Assembly: GCA_900315055.1 (NCBI GenBank)
Contig: OMXP01000021.1
Location: 1-64,000 of the forward strand
DNA: 64,000 nt
Direction: 5' to 3'
Origin: an uncultured Lachnospiraceae bacterium
GTDB taxonomy: Bacteria; Bacillota; Clostridia; Lachnospirales; Lachnospiraceae
In this document: in pieces, positions 1 to 7,599 of the stretch
How the letters are laid out: each line of letters begins with the position of its first letter
Position numbering within the stretch: position 1 is the stretch's first letter
Notes under the pieces: generated by a model
The model's input: only the letters and a program-made list of their open reading frames with translations
What the model was told of the DNA's origin: nothing
Databases searched by the model: none
Translations under genes and position numbers: made by a program

Positions 1-47
1 ACGTAGTTTCTGCGTATGCTAATGAACTATGATTGTTTTTACGATCT

Positions 48-191
48 ATGTTAGATAATTACACTCTTTCTACTTACAATCTCTCTTTCGAGGATACATC
101 ACACAGCTATGAACAGTCAGTCGCTGGTGAAGGCAGGCCTATGGACGAGGTGTTCGCCGAACTGGAAAATATTGAGAGGTTGTCTGAGTAA
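48..191 (+). pseudogene. Possible orphan antitoxin remnant (47 codons)
   Basis: A short frame opens at an ATG and ends with a C-terminus reading GEGRPMDEVFAELENIERLSE-like (Glu/Leu-rich after GRPMDEVFAEL). That tail resembles the toxin-wrapping tail of small RelB/Phd-type antitoxins. The N-terminal half (Ser/Thr/Tyr-rich) shows no DNA-binding fold, and no toxin-sized frame follows before the terminator about 50 bp downstream. I read it as the surviving end of an antitoxin gene or the end of a gene broken by rearrangement. It could also be chance; the resemblance is limited to about 20 residues and there is no strong ribosome binding site. Confidence 0.25.
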
Positions 192-241
192 GTGACGACA
201 AGCGGCTTTCTGACCCGACCTGAACAACTGTAAACGACCAG

Positions 242-283
242 ATGCCCCAAGTCGCTGAAACCAAGCGGCCCGGGGCATTTTTC
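242..283 (+). terminator. Rho-independent terminator
   Basis: ATGCCCC at 242-248 pairs with GGGGCAT at 272-278, with an inner CGCT/AGCG helix, followed by a run of five T. It would end plus-strand transcription coming from the left edge of the window, before the minus-strand gene that ends at 361. Confidence 0.7.
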
Positions 284-360
284 GTTGATGCAGATGAGAA
301 GGAACCTGCAGCCAGAGACTTACCTCGAATACTTGAAGAGTCGAGACGAATCGGTATTCC

Positions 361-1014
361 CTACAGGCTGATCCCATACCCGATCGCAAGAAGCGCCTGG
401 GCGAGCGTATAGGTCTCCATCACACCGATGCCCTTTCCGTGCAGGAAGAAGCGGTGTGCCAGGATCGAGTCCGAGAGGACAAAAAGGCAGGAACCGGTAA
501 GACAGAGGATAAACGAAGCAGTTGATACCGCACGAAAGCGGCAGAAGGTCAGAAGGCACATGCAGGCGATGGCACAGCTGTAGCAGATGACCGCGGGCAG
601 GAGCTTTCGCGGAACGGCTTTGAGGAGCTGTCTCTGGCAGAAAATGGCAGGGAACAGGACGAGGAGCCCGAGAAGTGCCGGGATCAGAGGAAGGCTGCCG
701 GATCCCTTCATCTGCGTAACGGACAGTGCGGCATACAGGACATGTCCTGCAAGGAAGGAGAGACCGCCGGGGACATAGGTCTTCCGGTGTTCGAGGAGGA
801 CATCGCCGAGACCTCCGAGGAGCAGTGCACCGATGAGGACGAACACGAGGGGATCTGTTACCGGAAAATGGCTTATGAGAGTAAAGCCAGCAAGAAGGGG
901 CATGAGAAAGCCCTTTGCGGGTCCGCAGGTGCCGTCGTGCCGCACGTGAGAAAAGCAGAGGAACGAGAGCAGGCAGTAGGTGCCAAGAATCAGAGCGGAA
1001 AGGGTGGCGGTCAT
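361..1014 (-). CDS. YhhN/TMEM86-family integral membrane protein
   Basis: The 217-residue protein is almost entirely hydrophobic, with about seven to eight predicted membrane helices. It carries the hallmarks of the YhhN family (whose animal members hydrolyse lysoplasmalogen): a GGLGDVLLE segment with a conserved acidic pair near residue 70, FLAGHVLYA near residue 90, and LSDSILA followed by ETYTLAQ near the C-terminus. Its length is typical of the family. The start is supported by an AAGGAGGT ribosome binding site 7 bases upstream. It is a single-gene unit, divergent from the HTH-led operon at 1237. Lysoplasmalogenase activity is known for animal members; the substrate of bacterial members is not inferred here. 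Confidence 0.75.
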   Translation of the reverse strand: MTATLSALILGTYCLLSFLCFSHVRHDGTCGPAKGFLMPLLAGFTLISHFPVTDPLVFVLIGALLLGGLGDVLLEHRKTYVPGGLSFLAGHVLYAALSVTQMKGSGSLPLIPALLGLLVLFPAIFCQRQLLKAVPRKLLPAVICYSCAIACMCLLTFCRFRAVSTASFILCLTGSCLFVLSDSILAHRFFLHGKGIGVMETYTLAQALLAIGYGISL

Positions 1015-1236
1015 TGTGGTACCTCCTTCTGTCTTTAATGAGTAGCTTTGTTACGCTTTTATGATAACATGCTGCTCTTTCCCGGAAAATGGAATGCGGC
1101 CTGGAAAAAAGTATGTTAGACTTTTTCCATAAAATCTGTTTCTGCCCGGGGAATGGTTCCTTTCCCTCCGGCGTGCTTTTTTCAGGGATCGATCTGCCAG
1201 TCGGTCCCCGTGCGATGCACCGGAGAAAGGACAAGT

Positions 1237-1551
1237 ATGGAATACGAATACGATGATCTTGCCTACTGTGAAGATGTGTATGACGACAGGAGCTGGCAAA
1301 GGGGAGGCGGAGGTAAGGACAAAAGGTCTCATGTGATCTCTGTCCGGGATCCTGCTGATGCGGTCCGGGAGGCGCGCACCATGAAGCAGATCTCCCAGGA
1401 GGAGCTCTCAAGGCTCTGCGGGATTGATTCCGGCAACATCTGCAAGATTGAGCGGGGCCAGCGGGTTCCGCGGTACAAGACCCTGGAGAAGATCGCATCC
1501 GCGCTCGATCTTTCGATGGAGATCACGCTGATTCCGAAGCACATGGAGTAA
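1237..1551 (+). CDS. XRE/HigA-type helix-turn-helix protein
   Basis: The 104-residue protein has an acidic, tyrosine-rich N-terminus (1-30) and a C-terminal XRE helix-turn-helix at about 47-100, with ISQEELSRLCGID as the first helix pair and NICKIERGQRVPR as the recognition region. The shape matches HigA-type antitoxins and small Cro/CI regulators. No RelE/HigB toxin frame is present upstream. The ATG was chosen because AAAGG lies 6 bases before it; the same frame is open further upstream but reads as non-protein-like sequence. It is the first gene of a tight operon, with 7 bp to the next start, and may autoregulate that operon. Confidence 0.7.
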   Translation: MEYEYDDLAYCEDVYDDRSWQRGGGGKDKRSHVISVRDPADAVREARTMKQISQEELSRLCGIDSGNICKIERGQRVPRYKTLEKIASALDLSMEITLIPKHME

Positions 1552-1558
1552 GGAACAC

Positions 1559-2416
1559 ATGCTGTACCTGTTTTCGGCGCTGTATCAGGAGGCGGCGCCC
1601 CTCATTGACACACTGAAACTGAAAAAGACCGACACGGCCCGCGGCATTGATTCGTTTGCAAGTGAGGACGGAAGCGTACTTCTTACCCTCACCGGAACGG
1701 GAAACTACAATGCGATCGCGGCGGTGAGTGCACTCTTTGCCGTCAGAGAGGCCAAAAGAGACGATCAGGTGATTTTTTACGGAAGCGCTGCCCTGGTGCG
1801 GGGCAGTGCTTTCCTGTATCGGGTCCGGGAGATTCACGACAGCGCCACCGGGCGCCGTGCCTTCCCGGATCTGCTTCTTACTCTGCCCCTGCCGGATGCG
1901 GCAGCCATTACCCTGCCCAGGGTCATGCGGACAAGAACCATGGTCCGGACCTTTGCGGCCCACGAGGAGATCGGCGAGTCCGTGCCGCTTCTTGCCGACA
2001 TGGAGTCGTACGGGGTCTATGAGGCCGCGGCACGGCATGTGGGACCGGATCAGATCACGATTCTTCGCTTTACGAGTGATGCCGGGGAGAAGATCTCCGG
2101 ACGTCAGATGCAGAGCGTCTCGGAGCAGTATGCGCCGGGGGCCCTGGAGGTGATCCGGGAGATCTGCTCCGTGGGGGAGGATCAAAAAGAGGTGAAGCTT
2201 TCCGATGAGGACGAGGCGCTTCTTTCACGCTTTTCCGGCTGGATCCACGCGAGCGTCTCGATGAACACGGAGCTCTCCCGCCTGGTAAACTATGCGAACC
2301 TGTCCGCGATCTCCTGGCAGCCGATCGCAGAGGAGTACCTTGCCCTTCCCTGCAGGAGCCGGGTACAGGGAAAGAAGATCCTTGAGGAATTCCGGGAGAG
2401 GATACTGCATGCGTGA
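1559..2416 (+). CDS. Nucleoside phosphorylase-like protein
   Basis: The 285-residue protein starts MLYLFSALYQEAAPLI, as in the purine phosphorylase/MTA-SAH nucleosidase fold where an early E contacts the nucleophile. It has TGTGNYNA (about 43-50) at the phosphate-loop position and LADMESYGVYEAA (about 147-159), matching the DMEgaa motif that binds the ribose in the family. A roughly 85-residue C-terminal extension is not part of the core fold. The stop overlaps the start of the SPL-type radical SAM gene, implying translational coupling and a shared role with it. Whether it is a phosphorylase, a hydrolase or an inactive binding protein cannot be decided from sequence alone. Confidence 0.7.
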   Translation: MLYLFSALYQEAAPLIDTLKLKKTDTARGIDSFASEDGSVLLTLTGTGNYNAIAAVSALFAVREAKRDDQVIFYGSAALVRGSAFLYRVREIHDSATGRRAFPDLLLTLPLPDAAAITLPRVMRTRTMVRTFAAHEEIGESVPLLADMESYGVYEAAARHVGPDQITILRFTSDAGEKISGRQMQSVSEQYAPGALEVIREICSVGEDQKEVKLSDEDEALLSRFSGWIHASVSMNTELSRLVNYANLSAISWQPIAEEYLALPCRSRVQGKKILEEFRERILHA

Positions 2417-3410
2417 GAGAAAAGCATTTTCCGTGATCTATGTCGAACAGGAAGCGATGGGACGAAAGGAGACGGAGGGCATCCTCTCGCGGTTTCCGGA
2501 CGCGGAAGTGATCGTCTGCGGGGACTACCACGAGGTCTTCAACCGCCGCCGGCAGTCCTTTTCGAAGCAGCACCGCGCCCCCGCACTGATCCTTGCCGTT
2601 CACCACGGGGAGCTGATCCATCAGGGATCTCCGGTCTGTCAGTCCTTCCGGGAGGACTGCTTCTACTATGCTTCTTCCATCATGAACTGCCCCTACGACT
2701 GCACCTACTGCTGGCTGAAGGGCATGTACGAGAGCGGGGACCTTGTGGTCTTTGTAAACCTCGAAGACCTTTTTCAGGCGGTGGAGGACATGCTGGGAGA
2801 GCACCCCGTGTACCTGTGCGTGAGCTATGACACGGATCTTCTTGCGATGGAGCCCGTCACCGGATATGCGAGTGCCTGGAGCCGGTTTGCAAAGGAGCAT
2901 GAGGATCTTCTCATTGAGATCCGGACGAAGGGTTACGGGCATCTGCCGTCCTCGATGGCGGTATCGGAGAGGACAATCCTTGCCTATACGCTGAGCCCTG
3001 CGCGGGCGGCAGAGCAGTTTGAACACCGGGCACCTGCAACAAATCAGCGCATCGAAAACCTTCTGGAGGCACAGAAGGCGGGCTTCCCGGTGCGGCTCTG
3101 TTTTGATCCGGTGCTTGTCTATCCCTCCTGGAAGGAGGACTATGCGACGCTGTTTCAGACCCTGGATCAGAAGATCAACTGGGAGAGCATCCGGGATATC
3201 TCCGTCGGGACGTTCCGGCTCTCGTCGGATTACATGCAGCGCATGAGGCGGCAGGATCCCACCTCCGCGCTTCTTGCCTATCCGTATGTGTGCACGGACG
3301 GGTTCTACCACCTGCCGGATACCATCGAGCACGAGGTGGAGACCTATGTCACGAAGCTTTGCAGGGATCGGGTAAAAGAAGAGAAGATTTTTCTCTGGAG
3401 AGAGGTATGA
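2409..3410 (+). CDS. SPL-family radical SAM protein (spore photoproduct lyase-like)
   Basis: The 333-residue protein has the radical SAM cluster motif C94-x3-C98-x2-C101 within NCPYDCTYCWLKG, the spacing and context used by spore photoproduct lyases, which repair the thymine dimer 5-thyminyl-5,6-dihydrothymine in spore DNA. Length is close to Bacillus SplB (about 340). C137, in VYLCVSYDTD, may correspond to the hydrogen-donor cysteine (C141) of SplB, but this needs an alignment. The start overlaps the preceding stop by 8 bp and the end overlaps the SDR gene at ATGA. SPL-like proteins also occur in non-spore contexts, so a repair role in spores is inference. The pairing with a nucleoside phosphorylase-like protein suggests nucleoside or base substrates. 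Confidence 0.8.
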   Translation: MRERKAFSVIYVEQEAMGRKETEGILSRFPDAEVIVCGDYHEVFNRRRQSFSKQHRAPALILAVHHGELIHQGSPVCQSFREDCFYYASSIMNCPYDCTYCWLKGMYESGDLVVFVNLEDLFQAVEDMLGEHPVYLCVSYDTDLLAMEPVTGYASAWSRFAKEHEDLLIEIRTKGYGHLPSSMAVSERTILAYTLSPARAAEQFEHRAPATNQRIENLLEAQKAGFPVRLCFDPVLVYPSWKEDYATLFQTLDQKINWESIRDISVGTFRLSSDYMQRMRRQDPTSALLAYPYVCTDGFYHLPDTIEHEVETYVTKLCRDRVKEEKIFLWREV

Positions 3411-4138
3411 GCGAACTTAAATGTGCGCTGGTCACCGGGGCAACTTCCGGGATCGGCCTTGCGATCACAAAACGCCTTCTTTCGATGGACTACACGGTCC
3501 TCGGAGTCGGGCGGGATTTTTCGAAAACAAGGGACCTTGGCACCGCCTTTGTGGAGGTACCGGTGGAACTTACGAACCGGTCGATGACGGTGGCGGTCCT
3601 GTCGAGAATTAGGGAGGCGTACGGAAAGAGGCTCTCCCTTCTCGTGAACAATGCGGGGTGCGCCTATTACGGGATTCATGAGAGTCTGAAGCCGGAGCAG
3701 ATTGCGGAGATTGGCGACGTGGATCTTACGATGCCGATGGTCATCACAAACCTTCTTCTCCCGGCGATCCGGGAAAACAGGGGAACCATTGTCAACATCT
3801 CAAGTGTCACCGCGCTTTCCGCATCTCCCCATGCGGCGGCGTACGGCGCGGCAAAGGCGGGACTCGTCTCGTTCACGAGATCTCTGTTTGCCGAGGAGAG
3901 AAAGCACGGCGTGAAGGTCTGCGCGATCCTGCCGGACCTTACCGACACGAACCTGTACCGGAATGCGGACTTTGAAGCGGACAGGAGCGAGGGCTGCTGC
4001 CTCTTGCCGGACGATGTGGCGGATGCGCTCATGTTCCTTCTCACGCATGACTTCAACACCTCGGAGATTGTCCTGCAGCCGCAGTACAACCGGATTGCAA
4101 AGAAGAAGGACGAGACGGAGGAGACCCGTGACCAGTGA
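3407..4138 (+). CDS. Short-chain dehydrogenase/reductase
   Basis: The 243-residue protein is a classical SDR: the Rossmann glycine motif TGATSGIG (about 9-16), NNAG (about 85-88), a Ser in NISSVTAL and the catalytic YGAAK pair (about 145-149). Arg in GVGRDF after strand 2 is compatible with NADP(H), though this is only suggestive. The start overlaps the SPL stop as ATGA, so the two are translationally coupled. The substrate is not evident. Its place between an SPL-type radical SAM enzyme and DUF2200 suggests it acts on a product of that operon or is a general oxidoreductase. Confidence 0.85.
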   Translation: MSELKCALVTGATSGIGLAITKRLLSMDYTVLGVGRDFSKTRDLGTAFVEVPVELTNRSMTVAVLSRIREAYGKRLSLLVNNAGCAYYGIHESLKPEQIAEIGDVDLTMPMVITNLLLPAIRENRGTIVNISSVTALSASPHAAAYGAAKAGLVSFTRSLFAEERKHGVKVCAILPDLTDTNLYRNADFEADRSEGCCLLPDDVADALMFLLTHDFNTSEIVLQPQYNRIAKKKDETEETRDQ

Positions 4139-4487
4139 GAAGCTGAAGGCCATGCCCTTTGGAAAGGTCTATCCCTGCCTTGTCGCAAAGGCGGAGCGGA
4201 AGGGAAGATCGCGGGAAGAGGTCGATACCCTCACCTCGTGGCTTACCGGCTATCCGGCGGACGAGATTCACTGCATGGAGACGGACGGCACGACCTACGG
4301 GGAGGTCATGGCATCTCCCTACTGGTCAGAGGACGGGGAGAAGATCAGAGGCTCCATCTGCGGCGTCCGGGTTGAGACCATCGAGGATCCGTTCATGCGA
4401 AGAGTCCGGGAGCTCGACAAGGTGATCGACGAGCTCGCAAAGGGGAAGAGCACAGAGACAATCATGGCAGGCAAAGAGAGGGGCTGA
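4128..4487 (+). CDS. DUF2200 family protein
   Basis: The 119-residue protein matches the DUF2200 family as I know it: FGKVYPCLVAKAERKGRS near the N-terminus, WLTGYPADEI in the middle, then CGVRVE.IEDPFM and LDKVIDELAKGKSTE.I at the C-terminus. The function of the family is unknown; it is cytosolic and usually a single small domain. I chose the GTG at 4128 because it preserves the MTSEKLKAM leader seen in family members; it overlaps the SDR stop by 11 bp. The next gene begins 2 bp after its stop. Confidence 0.75.
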   Translation: MTSEKLKAMPFGKVYPCLVAKAERKGRSREEVDTLTSWLTGYPADEIHCMETDGTTYGEVMASPYWSEDGEKIRGSICGVRVETIEDPFMRRVRELDKVIDELAKGKSTETIMAGKERG

Positions 4488-4489
4488 CT

Positions 4490-5260
4490 GTGAAAACAAG
4501 GGGGATTGCAGCAGGACTGGCACTGCTTCTTGGAGCGGTACTGATGACAGGCTGCAGGGCAGGCGAGACGACGATTACGTATGACAACGGGGATGCCTAT
4601 ACGGCAGGCGGAACGTCCCTGGCAAAAGCTATCGATTCGGTGGAGATCCACTGGTCGGCGGGGAGTGTTCTCGTCATGAGCGGGCAGTATGAGACGATCT
4701 CGTTCTCGGAGGACGGGCAGGATACGGAGGGAAAGATGGCCCTCCGCTACCTTGTCGACGGAAACAGACTTGTCATCTGGCCCTGCGCGTCCGGAACAGC
4801 CGTATCCCAGGACGATGACAAGGACCTTGTGGTCACGGTTCCGGGGTATGAAAGTCTGACGGGTCTTTCGATCGATGCCGGGAATGCGATGGTGGAGGTC
4901 GACGATGTCGACACGGCGCAGCTGTCCGTCTCCAACCTCACCGGGACCATTCGGGTAGAGACAGCTTCCCCGAATGTCGGCATGGACCTCACCTCCGTCC
5001 ACGGTGATGTCATCGCGGCGCTGAGTGCCCTGCCCGCAAAGCTATCGATCAGCGACACCTCCGGCAACGTCTCGCTCCAGATCCCGGAGGATTCGGACGC
5101 CACGTTTGACTACACGACGACAAGCGGGCGCTTTACCTCGGGAATGGCGTCCGAGCAGAACGGCACCCTGTACACGATCGGAGACGGCGGTACGCAGTAT
5201 GAGGTCGACACGGTCTCCGGGGATCTCACGGTGGTCTGGCAGGAAGATTCGGAGCAGTAG
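4490..5260 (+). CDS. DUF4097-type beta-repeat lipoprotein
   Basis: The 256-residue protein starts at GTG and has a lipoprotein signal peptide ending in VLMTG-C22. The mature part is built of short strand repeats (LTGLSIDAGNAMVEVDDVD, LSVSNLTGTIRVE, LSISDTSGNVSLQ, DTVSGDLTV) typical of DUF4097/adhesin-like right-handed beta solenoids. It would sit on the outer face of the cytoplasmic membrane. It is the last gene of the operon starting at 1237 and is followed by a bidirectional terminator. DUF4097 proteins often accompany envelope-stress regulators; the partner here could be the HTH-membrane protein that converges on it. Confidence 0.75.
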   Translation: MKTRGIAAGLALLLGAVLMTGCRAGETTITYDNGDAYTAGGTSLAKAIDSVEIHWSAGSVLVMSGQYETISFSEDGQDTEGKMALRYLVDGNRLVIWPCASGTAVSQDDDKDLVVTVPGYESLTGLSIDAGNAMVEVDDVDTAQLSVSNLTGTIRVETASPNVGMDLTSVHGDVIAALSALPAKLSISDTSGNVSLQIPEDSDATFDYTTTSGRFTSGMASEQNGTLYTIGDGGTQYEVDTVSGDLTVVWQEDSEQ

Positions 5261-5291
5261 AAAACACGGATTGAAGAGAGAATGGAAACAA

Positions 5292-5334
5292 ACAAGCCCT
5301 CCGGAGCCGCAATGGTTTCGGAGGGCTTGTTTTG
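5292..5334. terminator. Bidirectional terminator between convergent genes
   Basis: An 11-12 bp stem (CAAGCCCTCCG at 5293-5303 with CGGAGGGCTTG at 5319-5329) is followed by TTTT on the plus strand and flanked by A-rich sequence on the other side. It lies between the convergent genes ending at 5260 (+) and 5376 (-). Confidence 0.85.
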
Positions 5335-5375
5335 TTCAGCCTATGGTGTTTTGTTTACGTTGAAGTGCCTTCCGA

Positions 5376-6359
5376 TCATGCCTTCGGCCCGGGGAGCAGG
5401 GTGCACAGCACCTCCCAGAGGGCTGCTGCTGCAACCCAGACGATCCAGGTCAGGTGCCAGGCACCGGTGAGAAACGAGAGGACAAGGAAGAGCACGGTCA
5501 TGCCGCACCAGAAGGGTGTGCCGATCCTCTGGCCCACGTATTTCTTCCGCCTTGTGTAGTCGCCCTCCTCGAGGAGAACATTGCAGGCGCCGGAGAGAAT
5601 TCCCTCCCGGACGAACAGAAACACGGCAAAACCGACGAGGAACAGAAGAAGGACCAGTGTCCAGGACGGGACGTTGAAGATCCCTCTTGCGTAGTCCGTT
5701 CCGGAACTTGTCGCGGAGAAGATGATGAGGGGAATGACGGCGACAATGCAGAGCGCAACACCGATGCTGATCCTGCGCACCCGGATGCTCTGGTGTTTCT
5801 TTTTCTTCTCCCGGACCATGCTCTCGACGCCGTAGGCGGTATCGAGGGGCTCCTTCTCGAGATAGGAGAAGGGCTCTTTTCGAAGGCCCTGCCGGACAAA
5901 CAGGAACACCGCAAAGGCTGCAACGGCGATGAGAACAACGAGCCCCGCCGCGATCTGCAGATTCGTGGGATCCCCGTCGAGGAAGAAGAGAAGAAGGGAT
6001 GGCGAGATAATGCAGAGGAAGACGCCAAGACCATGGATCTGTGCGTTTGCCTCTTCATGGGCAAGATACCAGTTGGCCTCTTCGAGGGAGACCGGGGTGA
6101 GGGAGGTGCCATCGTCTGTCAGACTCTCCTTTGCCCCGTCCTCGGACAGTGTTTCCTCTTCGATGTCATCCTTTAGGAGATAATCCGTGGAGACTCCGAA
6201 CACCTCTGAGAGCTTCAGCACCTTGTTCATGTCCGGCATCGCCTGTGCGCCCTCCCATTTGGAGATTGCCTGGCGGCTGACGCCGACCTTCTCGGCGAGC
6301 TCTTCCTGGGACATGCCGGCTTTCTTTCGAAGCTGTGTCAGCTTGTCTGCAAAAATCAT
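5376..6359 (-). CDS. XRE regulator fused to a membrane domain
   Basis: The 327-residue protein begins with an XRE helix-turn-helix (residues 1-65: TQLRKKAGMSQEELAEKVGV, then SRQAISKWEGAQAMPDM), followed by an acidic linker and five to six hydrophobic segments between about 100 and 325. HTH-plus-membrane proteins of this type are common in Bacillota and are thought to sense envelope state. The ATG at 6359 was chosen for the AAAGGA box 6 bases upstream; upstream codons in frame are not protein-like. It converges on the DUF4097 lipoprotein operon. No ligand domain is recognised. Confidence 0.8.
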   Translation of the reverse strand: MIFADKLTQLRKKAGMSQEELAEKVGVSRQAISKWEGAQAMPDMNKVLKLSEVFGVSTDYLLKDDIEEETLSEDGAKESLTDDGTSLTPVSLEEANWYLAHEEANAQIHGLGVFLCIISPSLLLFFLDGDPTNLQIAAGLVVLIAVAAFAVFLFVRQGLRKEPFSYLEKEPLDTAYGVESMVREKKKKHQSIRVRRISIGVALCIVAVIPLIIFSATSSGTDYARGIFNVPSWTLVLLLFLVGFAVFLFVREGILSGACNVLLEEGDYTRRKKYVGQRIGTPFWCGMTVLFLVLSFLTGAWHLTWIVWVAAAALWEVLCTLLPGPKA

Positions 6360-6525
6360 ATCGGTCCTTTCCGTGCGGCACTGCCGCCCTGTGTGCGTGT
6401 CTTGGAACACCTTCATCGTACAAAACAGGGCGGTTGCTCACCACCAGCCTGAACTGGAACTTGCGCAACCTGCGGTTGCAGGTGGTTGCGGACGTGGAAA
6501 ATCGCGGTTTCTGAAGGGACAGGTC

Positions 6526-7413
6526 CTATTTCCGGCCTGCTTTCAGGAACTCCAGACACCGTTCCCGGATCTCGTCGGAAAAGATGCTCTCCTTCGCCCA
6601 GATGAAATCAAAGTCATGGGTCATGGAAAAGTCCTGCAGATCGATGACGCGAAGCGTGCCCTTTTCGATCTCTTCCCGTGCGGCGATCTCGTACAGGAAG
6701 GAGATGCCGCAGTCCTCCAGAAGGAGACGAACGATCGTGTGCATGTTTTCGGCGATCAGGCGGTGTGAGAAATTGGTGACGGCAAGATTTTTGACCGCAA
6801 GGTTCCGCTCCAGGATGTTTCTCGTGCCGGAGCCTTCCTCCCGGAGGATCAGCCGCTCGGAAAGAAGGTCGCCAAGCTTCTCCGGGGGCTTTGCAAATGT
6901 ATGGGCACTGCTGCAGACCGGGACAAAGCGCTCGCTCCGAAACGTCAGGTGCTCATACTCCGATGCAGGATAATATCCTTCCACGAGTGCAAACTCGATT
7001 TCCCCCTCATCGATCATTTCCATCAGCTGCGCCGTATTCCCGGAGTGGATGTGCAGGTTGATGTCCGGGTGGTTTTGAAGAAAACCTGCGGCCGCATGCG
7101 GCATCACGTATTCGGCGATCGTCCTCGTGGCTCCGACAGACAGAGGCTTTACGGGATCGTCCAATGTGCGCAGCTTTTCAGCAATTTTCTGCTCATCATT
7201 TTCCATGACGGTCATCGAATCGCGCAGAATCTCCCCGGCCCTTGTCAGATGGATCTGCCTGCCCGTCTGCTCAAAGAGCCGGACCCCGTACTGCTGCTCC
7301 AGGTATCGGATATGCTGGGAGACGGCGGGCTGCGTGATGCAAAGCTCCTCGGCCGCCTTTGTGTAGTTCATGGTCCTGCAGACGCACAGGAACGTTTCGA
7401 TCCGGAAATTCAT
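6526..7413 (-). CDS. LysR-family transcriptional regulator
   Basis: The 295-residue protein has the usual LysR layout: an N-terminal winged HTH (1-60, with YTKAAEELCITQPAVSQHIR) and a periplasmic-binding-like effector domain (about 90-295). It is divergent from a YeiH-type exporter at 7523, an arrangement also seen for yeiE-yeiH in enterobacteria, so it probably controls that exporter in response to a sulfur or related small molecule. A perfect 7-bp inverted repeat lies immediately before its start codon and could mediate autoregulation. Confidence 0.85.
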   Translation of the reverse strand: MNFRIETFLCVCRTMNYTKAAEELCITQPAVSQHIRYLEQQYGVRLFEQTGRQIHLTRAGEILRDSMTVMENDEQKIAEKLRTLDDPVKPLSVGATRTIAEYVMPHAAAGFLQNHPDINLHIHSGNTAQLMEMIDEGEIEFALVEGYYPASEYEHLTFRSERFVPVCSSAHTFAKPPEKLGDLLSERLILREEGSGTRNILERNLAVKNLAVTNFSHRLIAENMHTIVRLLLEDCGISFLYEIAAREEIEKGTLRVIDLQDFSMTHDFDFIWAKESIFSDEIRERCLEFLKAGRK

Positions 7414-7462
7414 GAATGAGCCTCATTCGATAAAACTTTATGGAACAATTACGATTTATAAT
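7414..7462. promoter_or_regulatory. Divergent LysR/yeiH control region
   Basis: GAATGAG (7414-7420) and CTCATTC (7422-7428) form a perfect inverted repeat with a 1-base spacer touching the LysR start codon. A TATAAT at 7457-7462 is a plausible -10 box for the exporter gene; no clear -35 box is seen 17 bp upstream, consistent with activator dependence. LysR boxes (T-N11-A) are too degenerate to assign with certainty. Confidence 0.45.
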
Positions 7463-7503
7463 TTTTCGTTCTCCATCACTCCCTGTATCATAGGAGGCAC
7501 GAA

Positions 7504-7599
7504 ATGGTAAAGGAGATACGAAATGAGTCAGGTAAGAAAAAATGTCACAGGTGTACTGGTATGTCTTGCGATCTCGCTGCCGTCGTGGCTGCTCGGTAA
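7504..7599 (+). CDS. Possible cysteine-rich leader peptide overlapping yeiH
   Basis: A 31-codon frame has its own good ribosome binding site (GGAGG, 6 bases before ATG) and overlaps the first 77 bases of the exporter gene in another frame. It contains CHRCTGMSC, three cysteines within nine residues. The ribosome binding site of the exporter lies inside this frame, so translating the peptide could influence exporter initiation. The peptide sequence is constrained by the overlapping gene, so the cysteines may be accidental. Confidence 0.25.
   Translation: MVKEIRNESGKKKCHRCTGMSCDLAAVVAAR

Noticed and set aside
6417..6525. A terminator or operator from the GGTTGC/GCAACC repeats between the LysR and HTH-membrane genes
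   Set aside because: The inverted repeat is short (6 bp) and not followed by a T-run on either strand; several scattered GGTTGC copies could be chance.
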